In this document: positions 45,101 through 57,300 of the stretch, in pieces
Numbering within the stretch: position 1 is the stretch's first letter
Layout of the letters: every line of letters begins with the position of its first letter
Program-made: the position numbers and the translations under genes
NCBI RefSeq assembly: GCF_021018805.1
Contig: NC_086283.1
Coordinates: forward strand, 54,750,312 to 54,814,311
From: Prinia subflava
Taxonomy: Eukaryota; Chordata; Aves; Passeriformes; Cisticolidae
Direction of reading: 5' to 3'
DNA length: 64,000 nucleotides
The notes under the pieces: model-generated
What the model was told of the DNA's origin: nothing
Database searches by the model: none
Seen by the model: the letters and a program-made list of their open reading frames with translations, nothing else

Positions 45101-47665
45101 GATTATTTTTAATACAAAAAAAGTATTTTCAAAATGTTCTTTTCATTAATGAACACATATGCTGCTAATGTGTATAACACTGCCCTTACTGAAACTCTTG
45201 AGATAGTGCTGCCAGTGTTGTAGAAAGTAGAAACGTAACACCATTTGTTTTCAATATTGGGCTGAAAAAAAAAATCACTGGAAAGCCCTCAAGAATGTGA
45301 AAATGTGCCATTTTATTAAGTGTATAGTATGCATATAGAAAGTGGGAAATACTAGGAATATCATTGACTAGAGAAAGAATTAAAAAAGAAAATATATGAG
45401 TCCAAGCTTCCCTCTTACTATGACTGAGTAGCAGACATGATCAGTAGGAGATCTGGAGGGCACCACATAAAAACATGAGAAGGAAAGGCAGCTGGCACTC
45501 TAAGTGACTGAGATGGCAAGGCACATCTTACACCCACATTAATTTGAAAGGAAGGTGGAGATGACACACATGTGGGAAGATCAGCAATTTCTCATGGCCA
45601 ACAGCACAGGAGGGAGACAAGTGACAAGTCCTTGCCATTGGGAACTGTTTCAGGAGGGTGAAACAAGCTCACCACACTACATTCTACTTTGGGGCACCTT
45701 GCTCAGAAATTGCCAAGGACCAATGGGTTTTGATATGTGTACTTACTCCGAGCTGCCTCACTGTTGGCTTTTGAATCACTCCGATTAAATGAGACAGGCC
45801 AATAATTTGGAGGATTTTGCTGTGAAGGGGGGATTTCTTGGGAAGTGGGATCAGTTCTGCTAGAAGGGGCTCAAAGATCCTTCATGTCCAGAGGCTCTCC
45901 TGGTTCGCAACAACGGAAGCAACTGCTAGCAGAATCTTGCCTAAAGCCCCAGCAGATGAAATTTTCTGACAGAGAAGCAAACAAATAACTCCCCCCAAGA
46001 CCTTTCCACGCTTTCCCTTTAAACAGCTTCCTGTCCATATGAATATGAGCAATCTTACCTCCAAAACAAAATAAAAGTGTCTTGCGTAAAAGTCTCCCAA
46101 ATGACAGTATTAACACAAACCTCATTCAGTTAGTCATCTAAATGAGATTACTCAAAAATGATAATAAAAGTCACAAAATTCTCTGCCTGGTCTCCAGCAG
46201 AGCCAAGACAAGGGAAAGTCAAAATTCTCAGTCAGAGTCTTTTCAATATGACCTAACACTATTCACTGCTACTTTTTTAGTCATCTACTTTTCTGCTTCA
46301 TTTGTCATACTCCAAGGTGAGAAATGTGTAAGGAAACCAGTGGCATGGGGGGTTTTGGCAGTCATTTCTTAAACACAGTTGAGATTTGGTCTTGCCGTTT
46401 AATCTTTGTTCACATTAGTCATCCCACTGACTTTGATGATTTAATTTGTGATTAATCCTGACTTAAACTGCAGCACAATCTCTAAGAAATGTACCTCACT
46501 TTATTTACCAAGGTGTTTGGAAATATGTGTGCTTGACCACTGCAGGCAAAAAGACACTGGGGACAGATATTTTTCTATGATGTTATGTTTTGAGATAGGA
46601 CACTGAGAGCAAACATCTCACGATGGGTTTTTACAGCCAACACAACAACTAAGAATAGTAAAATGCATATTAACATACTGAGCAGTTGGCTTTCCTATGA
46701 CAATAATTATCACTGAGTCATTTGGTGAAGCCACTATACTTTGCAAAATAGTTGGAAATGTGTTCTATTGAAGAAAAATTTGAATAGTAAACCTAAAGAC
46801 AAGAAGAACTATAAAATGTTTGTCACACAGCAATGATTATCAGAAGGGCATGAAAAAGGCTTTGCTTTGTGCAGGGAATGATTCTGCTACTGTTTCATGG
46901 TTGTTGTACACTAAAGTTGTGCAGGCAATGAACAGGTTAATTATAGCCTTATTGAGAGAATGGAGTATAATTCTTAGTGCTAGACCCTTTCTCTCAAGGA
47001 CTGTAAAGACTCTTCAAAACACCCTTAGCAGAGATCACTGAGAAGTATGTTCTTGGCTGTTCAACAGCTGTTGTTGCATGGTCTTCACCATTTAAAGACC
47101 AGCAGATGGCTTAATTCAAAGTTTTGCTTCTGAAATTCTCTGCTCTGCTCTTGGTAACATAGGAAGACAAGACATTACATTGCCATAATTCCTTTTCATC
47201 CTCAGCATGTTCAGGCGACTAAAGTTTTTTTCTTCTATGAATGCAGAAGGGGGAGTGTCTTTCTTGCCAATGAGTCCAACTGGGACCTAGAGATGTGGGA
47301 AACTGGGACTGCTACTACTCAAGTCCAGAGCAGGGCTTTGTCTGATAGACATTTGGAGAAATCTCTGCTAACCACTGCTGATATAAACCTCTTTTGCACT
47401 GGTCGCTTCCTACCTTTTGTGCTGCAGATTTGTAAATCTGGCATCCAGAAGGCTGGGTAGAAAGTGGCCTAATATGCAGGAAAAGACACAAAGAGCAGAA
47501 GGGAGCTTGCTTTTTGTAGCATAGCCATCAAGACACCATGGGAAGAAGGTTTCATTACTTACAGGACAGTTTATGCATTGAGCTAGATGGACCCTACCCT
47601 GAGGAATTTGCTGTGTTAATAAATGTACCTATGGTACAGTAAACAATCATCATGGATCTTGAACC
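42121..47665. other. Gene-free upstream intergenic sequence
   Basis: CpG-poor sequence upstream of NFIL3. No gene or clear mobile element is visible. It includes a 16-bp palindrome TTCTAGAATTCTAGAA at 43248-43263 and A-tracts near 43182-43206 and 43690-43702. In mammals the next gene on this side is ROR2, but no exon of it is visible here. Confidence 0.55.
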
Positions 47666-47670
47666 ATGGA

Positions 47671-47682
47671 TTCATATAATGG
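47671..47682 (-). mobile_element. 3' terminal piece of a minus-strand CR1, split by an LTR
   Basis: TTCATATAATGG joins directly to the sequence after the LTR (48777 onward) to rebuild the reverse complement of a CR1 3' end, with a small overlap equal to the target-site duplication. It is therefore the outer piece of one CR1 copy interrupted by the ERVL LTR. Confidence 0.65.
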
Positions 47683-48776
47683 TGTTGTGGGTGACCCTGG
47701 GTGAATGCCAGGCACCCACTGAAGTCCCCTGTGCCTCTCTCACTACCCTCTGCAACTGGGCTTGGGAAAGAAGGTATAACAAAGGATTCATGGGTTGAGG
47801 TAAGGATCGGGAGAAATAAGTCACTATCACAGGCAAAATTCAAAACTCAGATTTAGGATAGTAATTGATTTTACTGCTAACTAGGTCAGAGGAAGATAAT
47901 GAAAAGTAAAATAAATCTTAAAGACAACTTCCCTCCACTCCTTCTCATTACCAGCTCTACCTCCTCCCTCCCAGTGAGAAAGGGGACAGAGAGATGGGGA
48001 ATGTGAGTTACAGTCAGTACATCACATGGTGTGCCTACTGCTGCTCAGGGAGAAGAGTCTTTCTCCTGCTCCAGTGTGAGATCCCTCCTACTGAAGATAC
48101 TCCTCCATCAGCTTCTCCAGTGTGAGTCCATCCCATGGCCAACAGCTCCCCACAAACTGCTGCAACAGGGATCGCTCTTCCGCAGGGATGCACTCCTTCA
48201 GGAACAACGTGCTCCAGCGTGGGTCCCCCACATGATCATAAGTCCTGCCAGGAGGCCTGCTCCAGCATAGGCTGCTCTCTCCATGAGTCTGCAGGTCCCT
48301 GCCAGGAGCCTGGTCCAGCACAGGCCTCCCCAGAGGTCACAACCTCCTCTCAGGCACCCACCTGCTCCAGTGTGGGTCTCCTCCTTGGGATCTCTGCATC
48401 CCCATGGACCTCCATGGGCTGCCGGGGCACGGCTGCCTCACCATGGGCTGCACCAGGGGCTGCAGGGGAATCTCAGCTCCTCTGCCTGGAGCACCTCCTC
48501 CCCTCATTTTCCACTGACCTCAGTGTTTGCGGAGTTGTTCCTCTCAAGTATTCTTTGGCACCAATTACATCTGTCCATTAAGGGGTTTTTTTTACGTCTT
48601 AAATATGTTGTCACAGAGGCCTTACCATCATTCCTGACTGGCTCAGCCCTGACCAGCAGTCGGTCTGTCCTGGAGCTGGCTGGGTCTGGCTCTGTCTGAC
48701 ATGGGGGAAGCTTCTGGCAGCTTCTCACAGAAACCACCCCTGAAGCCCCAAAACCTGGCCACACAAACCCAACACA
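47683..48776 (-). mobile_element. Solo LTR, avian ERVL-type (class III)
   Basis: This 1,094-bp element has TG...CA ends (plus-strand TGTTGTGGG at the left, CCCAACACA at the right) and a perfect 5-bp target-site duplication, AATGG, at 47678-47682 and 48777-48781. Five bases is the ERVL duplication length. The minus-strand sequence follows the pattern of a common avian ERVL LTR, beginning TGTGTTGGGTTTG, with 'aacatatttaagacg' near 48605, repeated 'cacactggagca' and 'ctggagcagg' units (48060-48375), and ending GGGTCACCCACAACA. No internal retroviral genes are present. Open frames over 48031-48764 on both strands are only reading through the LTR repeats. Family membership is from memory of the pattern, not from a search. 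Confidence 0.85.
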
Positions 48777-48860
48777 AATGGTTTGATTTGGAAGGGGCCT
48801 TAAGGTTCATCTATGTCCAACCCTCAAACATTTGTCCAGACACGTCCTTAACTGCTCTTA
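48777..48860 (-). mobile_element. Inner piece of the split minus-strand CR1
   Basis: 'tttgatttggaaggggcctt' (48782) followed by 'catctatgtccaacc' (48810) is the reverse complement of a CR1 3' end. With 47671-47682 it forms one CR1 copy that existed before the LTR inserted. The inner boundary is uncertain. Confidence 0.7.
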
Positions 48861-50453
48861 TTTCTTCATAGAGCACTATGGAAAAACCTACTTACTAGCC
48901 AGCTAAGAAATAGTTCTCTAAAAATAAGTATGACAGAGGTTTACACAATAATGTAGACATAGTTTTCTTCATTGTGTTTCCTGCAAGAAACAAATGTCAA
49001 ATGCAAAAAATAGTTAAATGTAGTAAAAGAGCAGGGTTGGAGAATGTGGTCCAATGAGGCCATTCAGGCTCAGCAGTCTTTAAACAAAGCTGTTTCAGAG
49101 GTACCTTATGTCTCAATGCCTATGTCTTTCCTTTAGATAGGAAATTGAAAAATAGTGTGTTAATCTATTTTTGACTATCATACTCTTGTTCTTCATGCAT
49201 AAACACCAGTATCTCAAGAATATTCAGTAAAAATCTCTTATGTTACAACAGATGAACATGGATGAAATTTACTATGAAGTTAAACTGTAACTAGAGAAAA
49301 GGAAATCCTGATTTAGTGTTGCATATACCAATGTGGCTGCAACACTTCAAAGCTAAAAGTTTCTTCTCGACAGAAAAATTAATTCATTTATTACTTCAGA
49401 CCTGCTGCTAACAAAAGTAATATGTGAAAAGAAAACACACAACAAAACATTAAACTTGACTGAAATCTTGCTTTTACATTGAGCTGTCTTAAACAAAGGT
49501 TGGAAATAGTACACTAAGTTGAGTAATGGTTCAAAATGTCTGTAGTGTTAGTGGCAAGCTAGGCTTACCTAGTATTGTTAGTGAAATACTTTTGCGCTAG
49601 AGCAACTAGAAAAGTTCTCTGAATTAGCTCTAAAAGCTGAGCTGTGGCACACTAAGAAGTTATGAGGCAATGAACTGAAGAGATGGAGGTTTTTAGCCTG
49701 CCATCCCATTATTGTTGCCTGCACATGGCACACACCCTTGCAATCCACCCAACCTCCCCTCAGAACTTGGCAGAATCTGTTCCTTATGTCTGCTAGTGAT
49801 GACACATCCCGGAGGAAAATTTTCTTGAGATTTGTTAAGTTAGCTTCTGAGGTGCCTTTCCTCATGTTCAAACAGAGGAGATACCAAAAAGGAAGAATGA
49901 CAGAACTGGGAAGTGTTGGTGTTTTTCCAGGGGCAAAAGCTGTTGTAGCCACATTGGTTTGAGTTAAGGTGTGAAATATTATCTGTGAATTTCTTACTGA
50001 GCAGCAGGAGAGCTGTCCAGAGTTAAATCAAGGGAACCAGACTTCCACTGCTGGTGGTGATGAGTACAGAAAGATCCATAAACTAAATATCCTCTCAAAT
50101 GTCCCCAGAAAAGTCTGAGGAAAATGAGGGATCAGCAAAGCAAGACTTCCTGAAAATATTTAACAGCGAGTAAACATGGAAAGAGTAAGAGATTTTCCTT
50201 TATCTAGGCCAAGTCCCAAATGCTGTCCATGCAATTTGTGAAAATAAACATAGAATTTGCCTCCATAATTCCTACAAGTTCTAAGGACAATGATTCTACT
50301 TGCGTTTGGCTCCAAACACATTGGAGAGGTAAAATATTATTTCCTTGGTACTAATAGTCTTCTCAAACATGAGCCTTTTCTCTTTTTAAAATGAGTATAT
50401 TTCTAGATGGCAAAACACACACCACCTTAAGCTGTGGGAGCTTAGAAACACTA
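48861..50453. other. Gene-free intergenic sequence
   Basis: No gene or clear repeat is visible. The longest frame (124 codons, minus strand, 49578-49952) overlaps a plus-strand frame and shows no recognisable domain, so I do not call it. Confidence 0.5.
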
Positions 50454-50500
50454 TTTTGTTACAAATGTCAACTAAATGGCAGTTGACATTTGTAACAAAA
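50454..50500. repeat. Perfect 20-bp inverted repeat with 7-base loop
   Basis: TTTTGTTACAAATGTCAACT (50454-50473) is followed by the loop AAATGGC and then the exact reverse complement (50481-50500). There is no mismatch in 20 pairs, and pairing stops at both outer edges. It could form a hairpin in RNA or a cruciform in DNA. The stem is shorter than usual for a microRNA precursor. No flanking target-site duplication is evident. Confidence 0.95.
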
Positions 50501-51219
50501 CTTGATGCAGCTGTACTTCTTCTCTATGTACCTCAGCTAAATTCTGCTTAAGCTAATTAGCCATGAAAGAACGTTGTCAAGTCTCAGCAGAATAAGCATG
50601 GACAATTCCTTCCAGACTGACATATTATTCTCTAAAACAAAGCTGGTTTAGTTTTCTGTCAACAATTCTCATGGAGATGAATTGGTGTTAGTTAAGCCCA
50701 GTAACAGGAATGCAATAAAATGGTCAAGAGCACTTGTCATCCAAAGCCCCAATTTGCCATTTTTGTTTACTGTTCCTCAGCTATTATTCTTAGAATATAT
50801 TGCCTCATAAACAGAAAGAAAACAATAACACCTACTAAAAAGATCATTTAAAGAAATGTTTATCAAGACCATTTTCTCAGCCACAGGGTCTCAGCCTTCA
50901 TTCCTATCCTAAGCTATAGGTAACATGCTCACACATTTTGTGAACTAGTTTCCTGCAAAAAACTTGAGACCAAGCAAGCAGCAGATGATGGTGAGATGTG
51001 TAGTTTGAGAACCGGTGGAAGGACACTGATACTCACCAGCCTTTTTTAGAGGTCCTTCAAGCTCTCTTCCATCACAGGACAAGGGCACATCCTTTAAAGG
51101 ACAGCAAGATACTCCAAATTCGCAAGTAAAGAGAGACTACCACTGTGACTTCCACTATCAGAATGCCTTACCAAATGTATTTCCTGTTCCCTTTCCCATG
51201 CCTGAGAGGTTCTTGAGGA

Positions 51220-51388
51220 AAAACAGAATAAAACAAATCACAAAAAACAAAATTTAAAAAAAACCCTGAAGAACAACAAAACCAAACAAGCAAAAAAACT
51301 CCAAACCAAACCAAACAAAAAAGAAAAATCTACACCACTCACTGAACAAAACAGAACAAATCAAAACAAACAAAAAAACAACCAACAA
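51220..51388. repeat. A-rich low-complexity tract
   Basis: About 170 bases made largely of AAACA, AACCA and AACAAA-like units on the plus strand. It resembles an expanded, decayed A-rich microsatellite rather than a plain poly(A) tail. Confidence 0.8.
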
Positions 51389-54300
51389 GCTAATTAGGAC
51401 AGCTTGTTTGAATTTCAACTGACCTTCTGCATGGTTCTTGGGGCAGTCACAGATCTGTGAGCACGGTGACTCCTCTGCTGCCGAAAGGAGCTTGGTGTAC
51501 TATCTACCTGTACGAAGTCACTCTGCAGCACACATCAGTAAACTGGGCTTGGTACAAGCACACCATATGACAAATAAAGGACTCTGCCTCTCTGCCCACC
51601 CCAGTAAAGGAAGGAGTTCAACTAAACCTAGAGAGAAAAAAGATAAAACACTCCTTTACATGCACATACACTTTAATCAATAGGGGTCTTCTAGTAATTG
51701 AGCCAATTTAGTGCTCACTTTACTCACACTACCAAAGGGTATTGGATTCAGAGCAGAAACTCTCCCAAAATAGGGTCAGTTGCAGGTCTGCTCACTAATT
51801 AGAGTAGAAGGAAATGGATGTTTCACTGTCCTTCATGCAGCCTGACTCCAAACATCTTTCTTGCCTTCTTGGGGCAGGCAGTTCTGGTCTTGCCTGTCTT
51901 TAAGGTTGATGACCATTCTACGTTTGTGATGAACAGCCTGCAAGCCCAGGGTCACCCAACACTGAAGTACTTAATTCAATGGGCTACCCTAACACTGAGA
52001 AATCTGAAGTCCTGGCATTTTTCTCCCCAGCAGACTGCTGGGCAGACTGCTAAGGAGATGGGTTGGCAAGCTGGCATTAAACTGGGCAGGCTTTTGACAG
52101 AAACCTGCCTGGCAGGCGAGTTTGGAAATGTGCCTGTGTTTTGTCACAAGATTTGTTAAAACAGACACATTCCCACAGAATGTTCTGATTTTGATTAATC
52201 AGCAGTTCAGGGTGGGTAAAGTGTTCCCCTGGAAGATTTCTGACCATCTTTGTGACAATGAGGTGCACGTTTGCAGCATTCCCAGTTGCAATGATCCTTC
52301 AGAGTATCCACTCACAATGCTCATGCTGATGATAGTCTGAGCGCTTCCCTCAGATTTTCGCTACGGGAAAGCTGAGCTCCACCATGTCTGTCATGAACAA
52401 GGGCAGGGTGTGACACAGGCAAGGACTCCAGGCCTGGGTTGTCTGATATTAGAGCAATATTTTGCAGGCAAACAGAGAGAAAATGTCCTTCCCATGACAA
52501 AAGTACCTAACAAATATTCATAAATATGAACTGCATTAGTTAGTTGGTTAGTTCGTCTTGCACAAACCCCATCCCAGTTTGCAATTTAGTGTTATGAATT
52601 ACAGGCACTAGAACTGCTGAATTACAAAAACAAAGAAAGGATACAGGTTAAAGAAAAGAAACTCATACCATTCTCTGCTCTTCTCTCTGTGTTCTCGTTT
52701 CACATTACCACCATGCCTTCCCACTTACCCCCTGCTCTCCCTCACCCTCAGTGTGTCTGGTACGTATTTTTAAAGTCAATGTTATTTGCTTTGATCCATG
52801 TCTTTTTGAGAATTATGACAAGATTCTGCTTCCTCTGACAAACTGGACTTATTCTCAGGTCCTCCATTTCAAAGCAGGATTTGACACACATGAAACCCAG
52901 AGGAGTACAAGCCTGTCACACTTATTTTTGGTTTTGGTGTAACTGATTCATTTCTTTTAAGATATTGTAGAGCATGTAATGATTCTACTGCACTTTTGTG
53001 CATCTGTGAGTCATGAGGTAGCCTGAGTTTAAGAGAGGGCCAAGTCACAAAGTTCACATACAGATATTGTTTTTCTGAAATCTGAGGAAGTTCAGATTTG
53101 AGGGTTTGGATCACTGCAGGAACATACAGGGATTCAGTTCCTGTTTAATTAGTTGTGGAACATTTTCCTTTCCCTTCCATTCCTACCACTTTGGATTTTA
53201 TTTCAGTGATTATGTTTGCCATGATTGGAAAAATTAACAAAAAAGTCATTACTATTACATTATCCTTCTGCTGGGTATAGAAGGAAAAAGGAACAGAAAT
53301 GTTCCATTGAATGAAGATAATATTTCCCACACTTGCAGCCATCTATGGCTAACTAGTTGTCAGTAATATCTGAGTGACTCAGAGGTGACATCAATGGCAG
53401 TGACAAACTCCCTAATGGACTGCATGACCAGGGATTTTTCAGACTCTTATTTTTGAGGTCAAATATCCCTTTTTGGAGGGAGTGAGGAAGCTATTGGTTT
53501 GATAATTAAAAAATATATATGAAAGGAAACATTTATGTTATAAAGACTTTCTTAGTGTAGAGAATTGCTTCTGTTTCTGAAGACCATCAGTCTCAAGGCT
53601 TTCTCATCTTCTCTACTACTATTAATTAATAGATGACATTTTCTCCCTGGTTCATCAGTGCTTATCTTGTACTTCAAATTCATTAAAGACCAATTTTTTA
53701 ATGCAGGGGTAATTTTTCTCTGGTTGTCTCTGGTTTATGTTTTCTTCAGCTCTAGCTAATCTCTTGCTGCAGAATCCAAATTTACTGTACGATGTTCAAT
53801 GTGACCTTTCTATTTCATTTTCTGCATGTTGCTATGCAATACTCTCTGCAGTCCTTTCTCTTAAAAATCACACATTTGCATGCATACTTTTGAACTATGG
53901 AATTAACATCTCCAGGCTCAAAACCTTCTTTGTTTGTTCTTTCACAAGTTGGTGGAAAATGGATTTTAAGGCAATTTAAACCCTGCCTCTACTACATAAG
54001 AAGGAAAATAGTGGTAAATGGAAGTTTAAGAGGAAATGAGTGAAACTGTGTGGAATAACATTTTGAAACACACTTGGATGTTAAAATCAAGAGAATAGTT
54101 GACTCTGATAACTTGAAGAAATTTTGTTTAGTAAAGGGCTAAAGAACATGTTATGTTTGATATTTAACATTAATAGAAAAATACCAATTTTGGGTTTTTT
54201 TGCTAATGGTAGCAGCATAAGGTTGCTAGATACATGAGAATTCATGAACTATGAGTGTAAAGATTGATGTCTCTATTAAATGCATGGTATCAATGTGCAG

Positions 54301-57300
54301 ATTGTGACTCTAACAGAAATGTACTGTGAAGTAAAAATCATGCTATGGAGTAATATGATTGGTGGGTTGATGGCCTACATAAAGGACCTAACGGGAAAAG
54401 GAGGCAGGAAACCCTGCACATAGGTGACACGGCCAAGAGGTAATCTTAAAAAAAACCAACTTAACAAATAAATAAATTAGAGGAAGTGGGAAAGTGATAA
54501 AGTGAACTAGTAAAACAGGGAAGGAGTGTAGGAGGAAGATGAGTAAACAGAGGTTAGGGAGGTCAGTAAAGATGTCAGAAGCAAACTGGGTGCACAGATT
54601 ATTTGGGGTTGGACTAAATGACATTGAGTAACGCCACTACTTTGGTAAGCTGCAGAAGACAGAATTCAACTGTAAGAACCCGTCCAGTCTTCAGAGTACA
54701 AGAAGAGCCTGGCTTAAAAATATCAAAGACATGGTACAGGAAAACAATATGCCACCAAACAATGGCCAAGCATGGACTGTGGGTGTTTATTGTAACACCT
54801 AACCTCAGATGATGGGACACAATAATCTAGTTTTCAGTTAAATTTTCTCAGTATGGAGCTGAGATATTCTTTACATGTTCTCTCTTCACAGATGTGTTTC
54901 ATGACTTAAATTGACCCAGTTTATTCCAATCATAAATTCTGCCTAAATATCCTTCTGTAATTTGAAAAGAATTATCCATAGTCATTAGGAAAAGAAAATT
55001 AAAAACCCCAAATGCTTTAGTAAGAAACCATATCACTGGATGTAGAAATATTATTTGTTATATTATTATTTTATTTCAACTTGAAGATTAACAGAGACAT
55101 AAAATCATTTTTGCTGCCATTCTTTTCAACCTCCTTCCTTCTTTCTCTATTTCCAATAAAATAGAAATAAATTATTTTCATCAATAAGCCCCAAATGTTT
55201 CTCACACAACAGTTTTCTGCTACAAACTAAACAAATTACCAGTATTGACACTTCTGTCCTCACTGACTCTACCAACCAAGCCAATATTTAACTGACTGTT
55301 CCTATGGAGTCTTTTTCTGAGCCTTACTCTACACAGGAAGGAGCAGCAAGAGAGAAAGAGGGCCTTATGTTCCTCTTCACAGAACCTGATGGCTCAGAAA
55401 CACACATTAGGGAAATCTTCTTTTTTGCAGAAGGTACAAATCTTTTAGACAAAGGTATGCCCAGGTACTCCAGTGATTGATTCATCATTTGTTATCCAGG
55501 AATATGCTCTGCTACTCTTTGGGTCACTATTGCCCTTTCTGAGTGCAGAAGAACATCTCTCATGCTTGTCAGCAGTTTTTATTTGATTTCTGGCCTCTAC
55601 AGAGCAACAACCTCACCTTCTCAGTGGAAGAAATGAGGGCAGACTCCTCTATGTCATAGCATATGTCAAGGTTTAACTCCAACAACACCTCACAGCTGAA
55701 GAGCAAAACTGAGTTTTTTTGAGATTTGCACACTTCTTTGTAGATCATGGTCAAATATAGCCCATGAAAGCTAACTTTATGTAAATTGGATGGGGTTTTT
55801 ACTGCACTACATGCCTACCTTGATGTGTCCATACCTATATTATGTCCGTGTAATGCTGCCAGTTTCCATGCTTTAACTGCTAATTGGGATTTCTGCAGTG
55901 GCCACTGCACCAGCACAAAGTGTTTTCTGCTCCTCCAAACCTGGCTAAAAGCAAGCAGCAGTGCTCCATGTTACTGCTTGGAATGGCCACACTCTGCACA
56001 CAGGATCATGTCTCTCCCAGCCAAAAAAGATGTGTGTTCACTGCTGGCTGCGTGCTGAGCAGATAGGTATTTCACAGCAGAGCAGAGTGAGCTCGAATTT
56101 CCCATTGTGAAGAACCAAGGCTTTCATTACAGGCTCACTAGAGCAGATGCTCTGTGGATTGCACAGCCATAGAATAGTTCTTGATTAGTGTTACCTCACT
56201 GCTAGCAAGTTGTTGGTGTTTTTACTGCAGCTGGACTTTGGAACAGAGCCAATTTGGTGTTAGTACTTTCTTTTTAGGAAACAAGTTTTCTTTTCTTGCT
56301 TCTTTCTTTTTCTATCTGATATCTCTTATCCCAAATTTGATGTCTACTCATCTTTTTTGATGTGTCTGCAGGTGATCTGTCTATGGTTATTGTCATGGTT
56401 CACCAGCAGGGTTTTCAGAGAAAGGAACCATCAAGAAACATGAAGCTTGTCCATTCATCATATAAATATCTGTATGCTGCTCCAAATTGAAGAGAGCTAC
56501 TAGTATCCAACTTCCTGGCAGGTTCACATCGAACTTGGCAATGTCCTTGACTTGAGAAATGAAGTAGATTATCTTCTGACAACAGCTTAGTCTCCACAGT
56601 ACCTAGGGCCAGCAACATGCACTCCCTGGCAGATTGTCTGACGAATTTCTATATCCTGTCTCTTTATACAGTACCTGCATAGTTTTGAATAACATGGGTT
56701 TAAGACCATGTCAAAAATTTTATTTGCTCTCTAGAGTAGTATCAGGTGTGTATTTCAGTTCCCAGGCTCTGTTTAAGTATCTGATCATCACCAGTGCACA
56801 GATGCCAACAGTTTCAATTTCCTTTTGCAAGATGCTTAAACAAATCAGGTCATTACCAGCCGTCTGTGTTTGTTGCTGAAGCTGCAGTAACACAAATGAA
56901 CATTACTGGCAAAAAATCTCCAAGAAAAAGGTTTATCTTTGTCAAGGACTGACATATGTTTCTTAAAATCATACAGGATTCACTTTCAAAGCTTTTTGCT
57001 CCTGTTACTGAGCAGCATCAGAGTTGCTACTGCGCTGACAAAGCTCAACAATGTGCTAGGCTCAGTTTTATGAGGATGCCCACACTGGCATGTGCAAGGA
57101 GAGCTAGTCAGAAGGCTTTTATTTCCTGAAGCCCGAGGTGCATGCAGAGCCTGAGTGGTGTGCAGGGCTGGGGTCAGATGGCTTCCTGCCCAGTGCCACA
57201 CTGCGGGTAGGATGTGGCGCGTCAGGCACCCAGCAGGATGGGATGTCGCCAAGCAGCAGCCTCAGCATGACTTTGTATTTTAATAAGGCACATCCCAGGC

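Noticed and set aside
48031..48764. Overlapping open frames of 77-148 codons on both strands.
   Set aside because: They lie inside the ERVL solo LTR and read through its internal repeats. LTRs of this type do not encode such proteins.
49578..49952. A 124-codon minus-strand frame.
   Set aside because: There is no recognisable domain, no CpG island or promoter nearby, and an overlapping frame on the other strand; the length is possible by chance in this much sequence.
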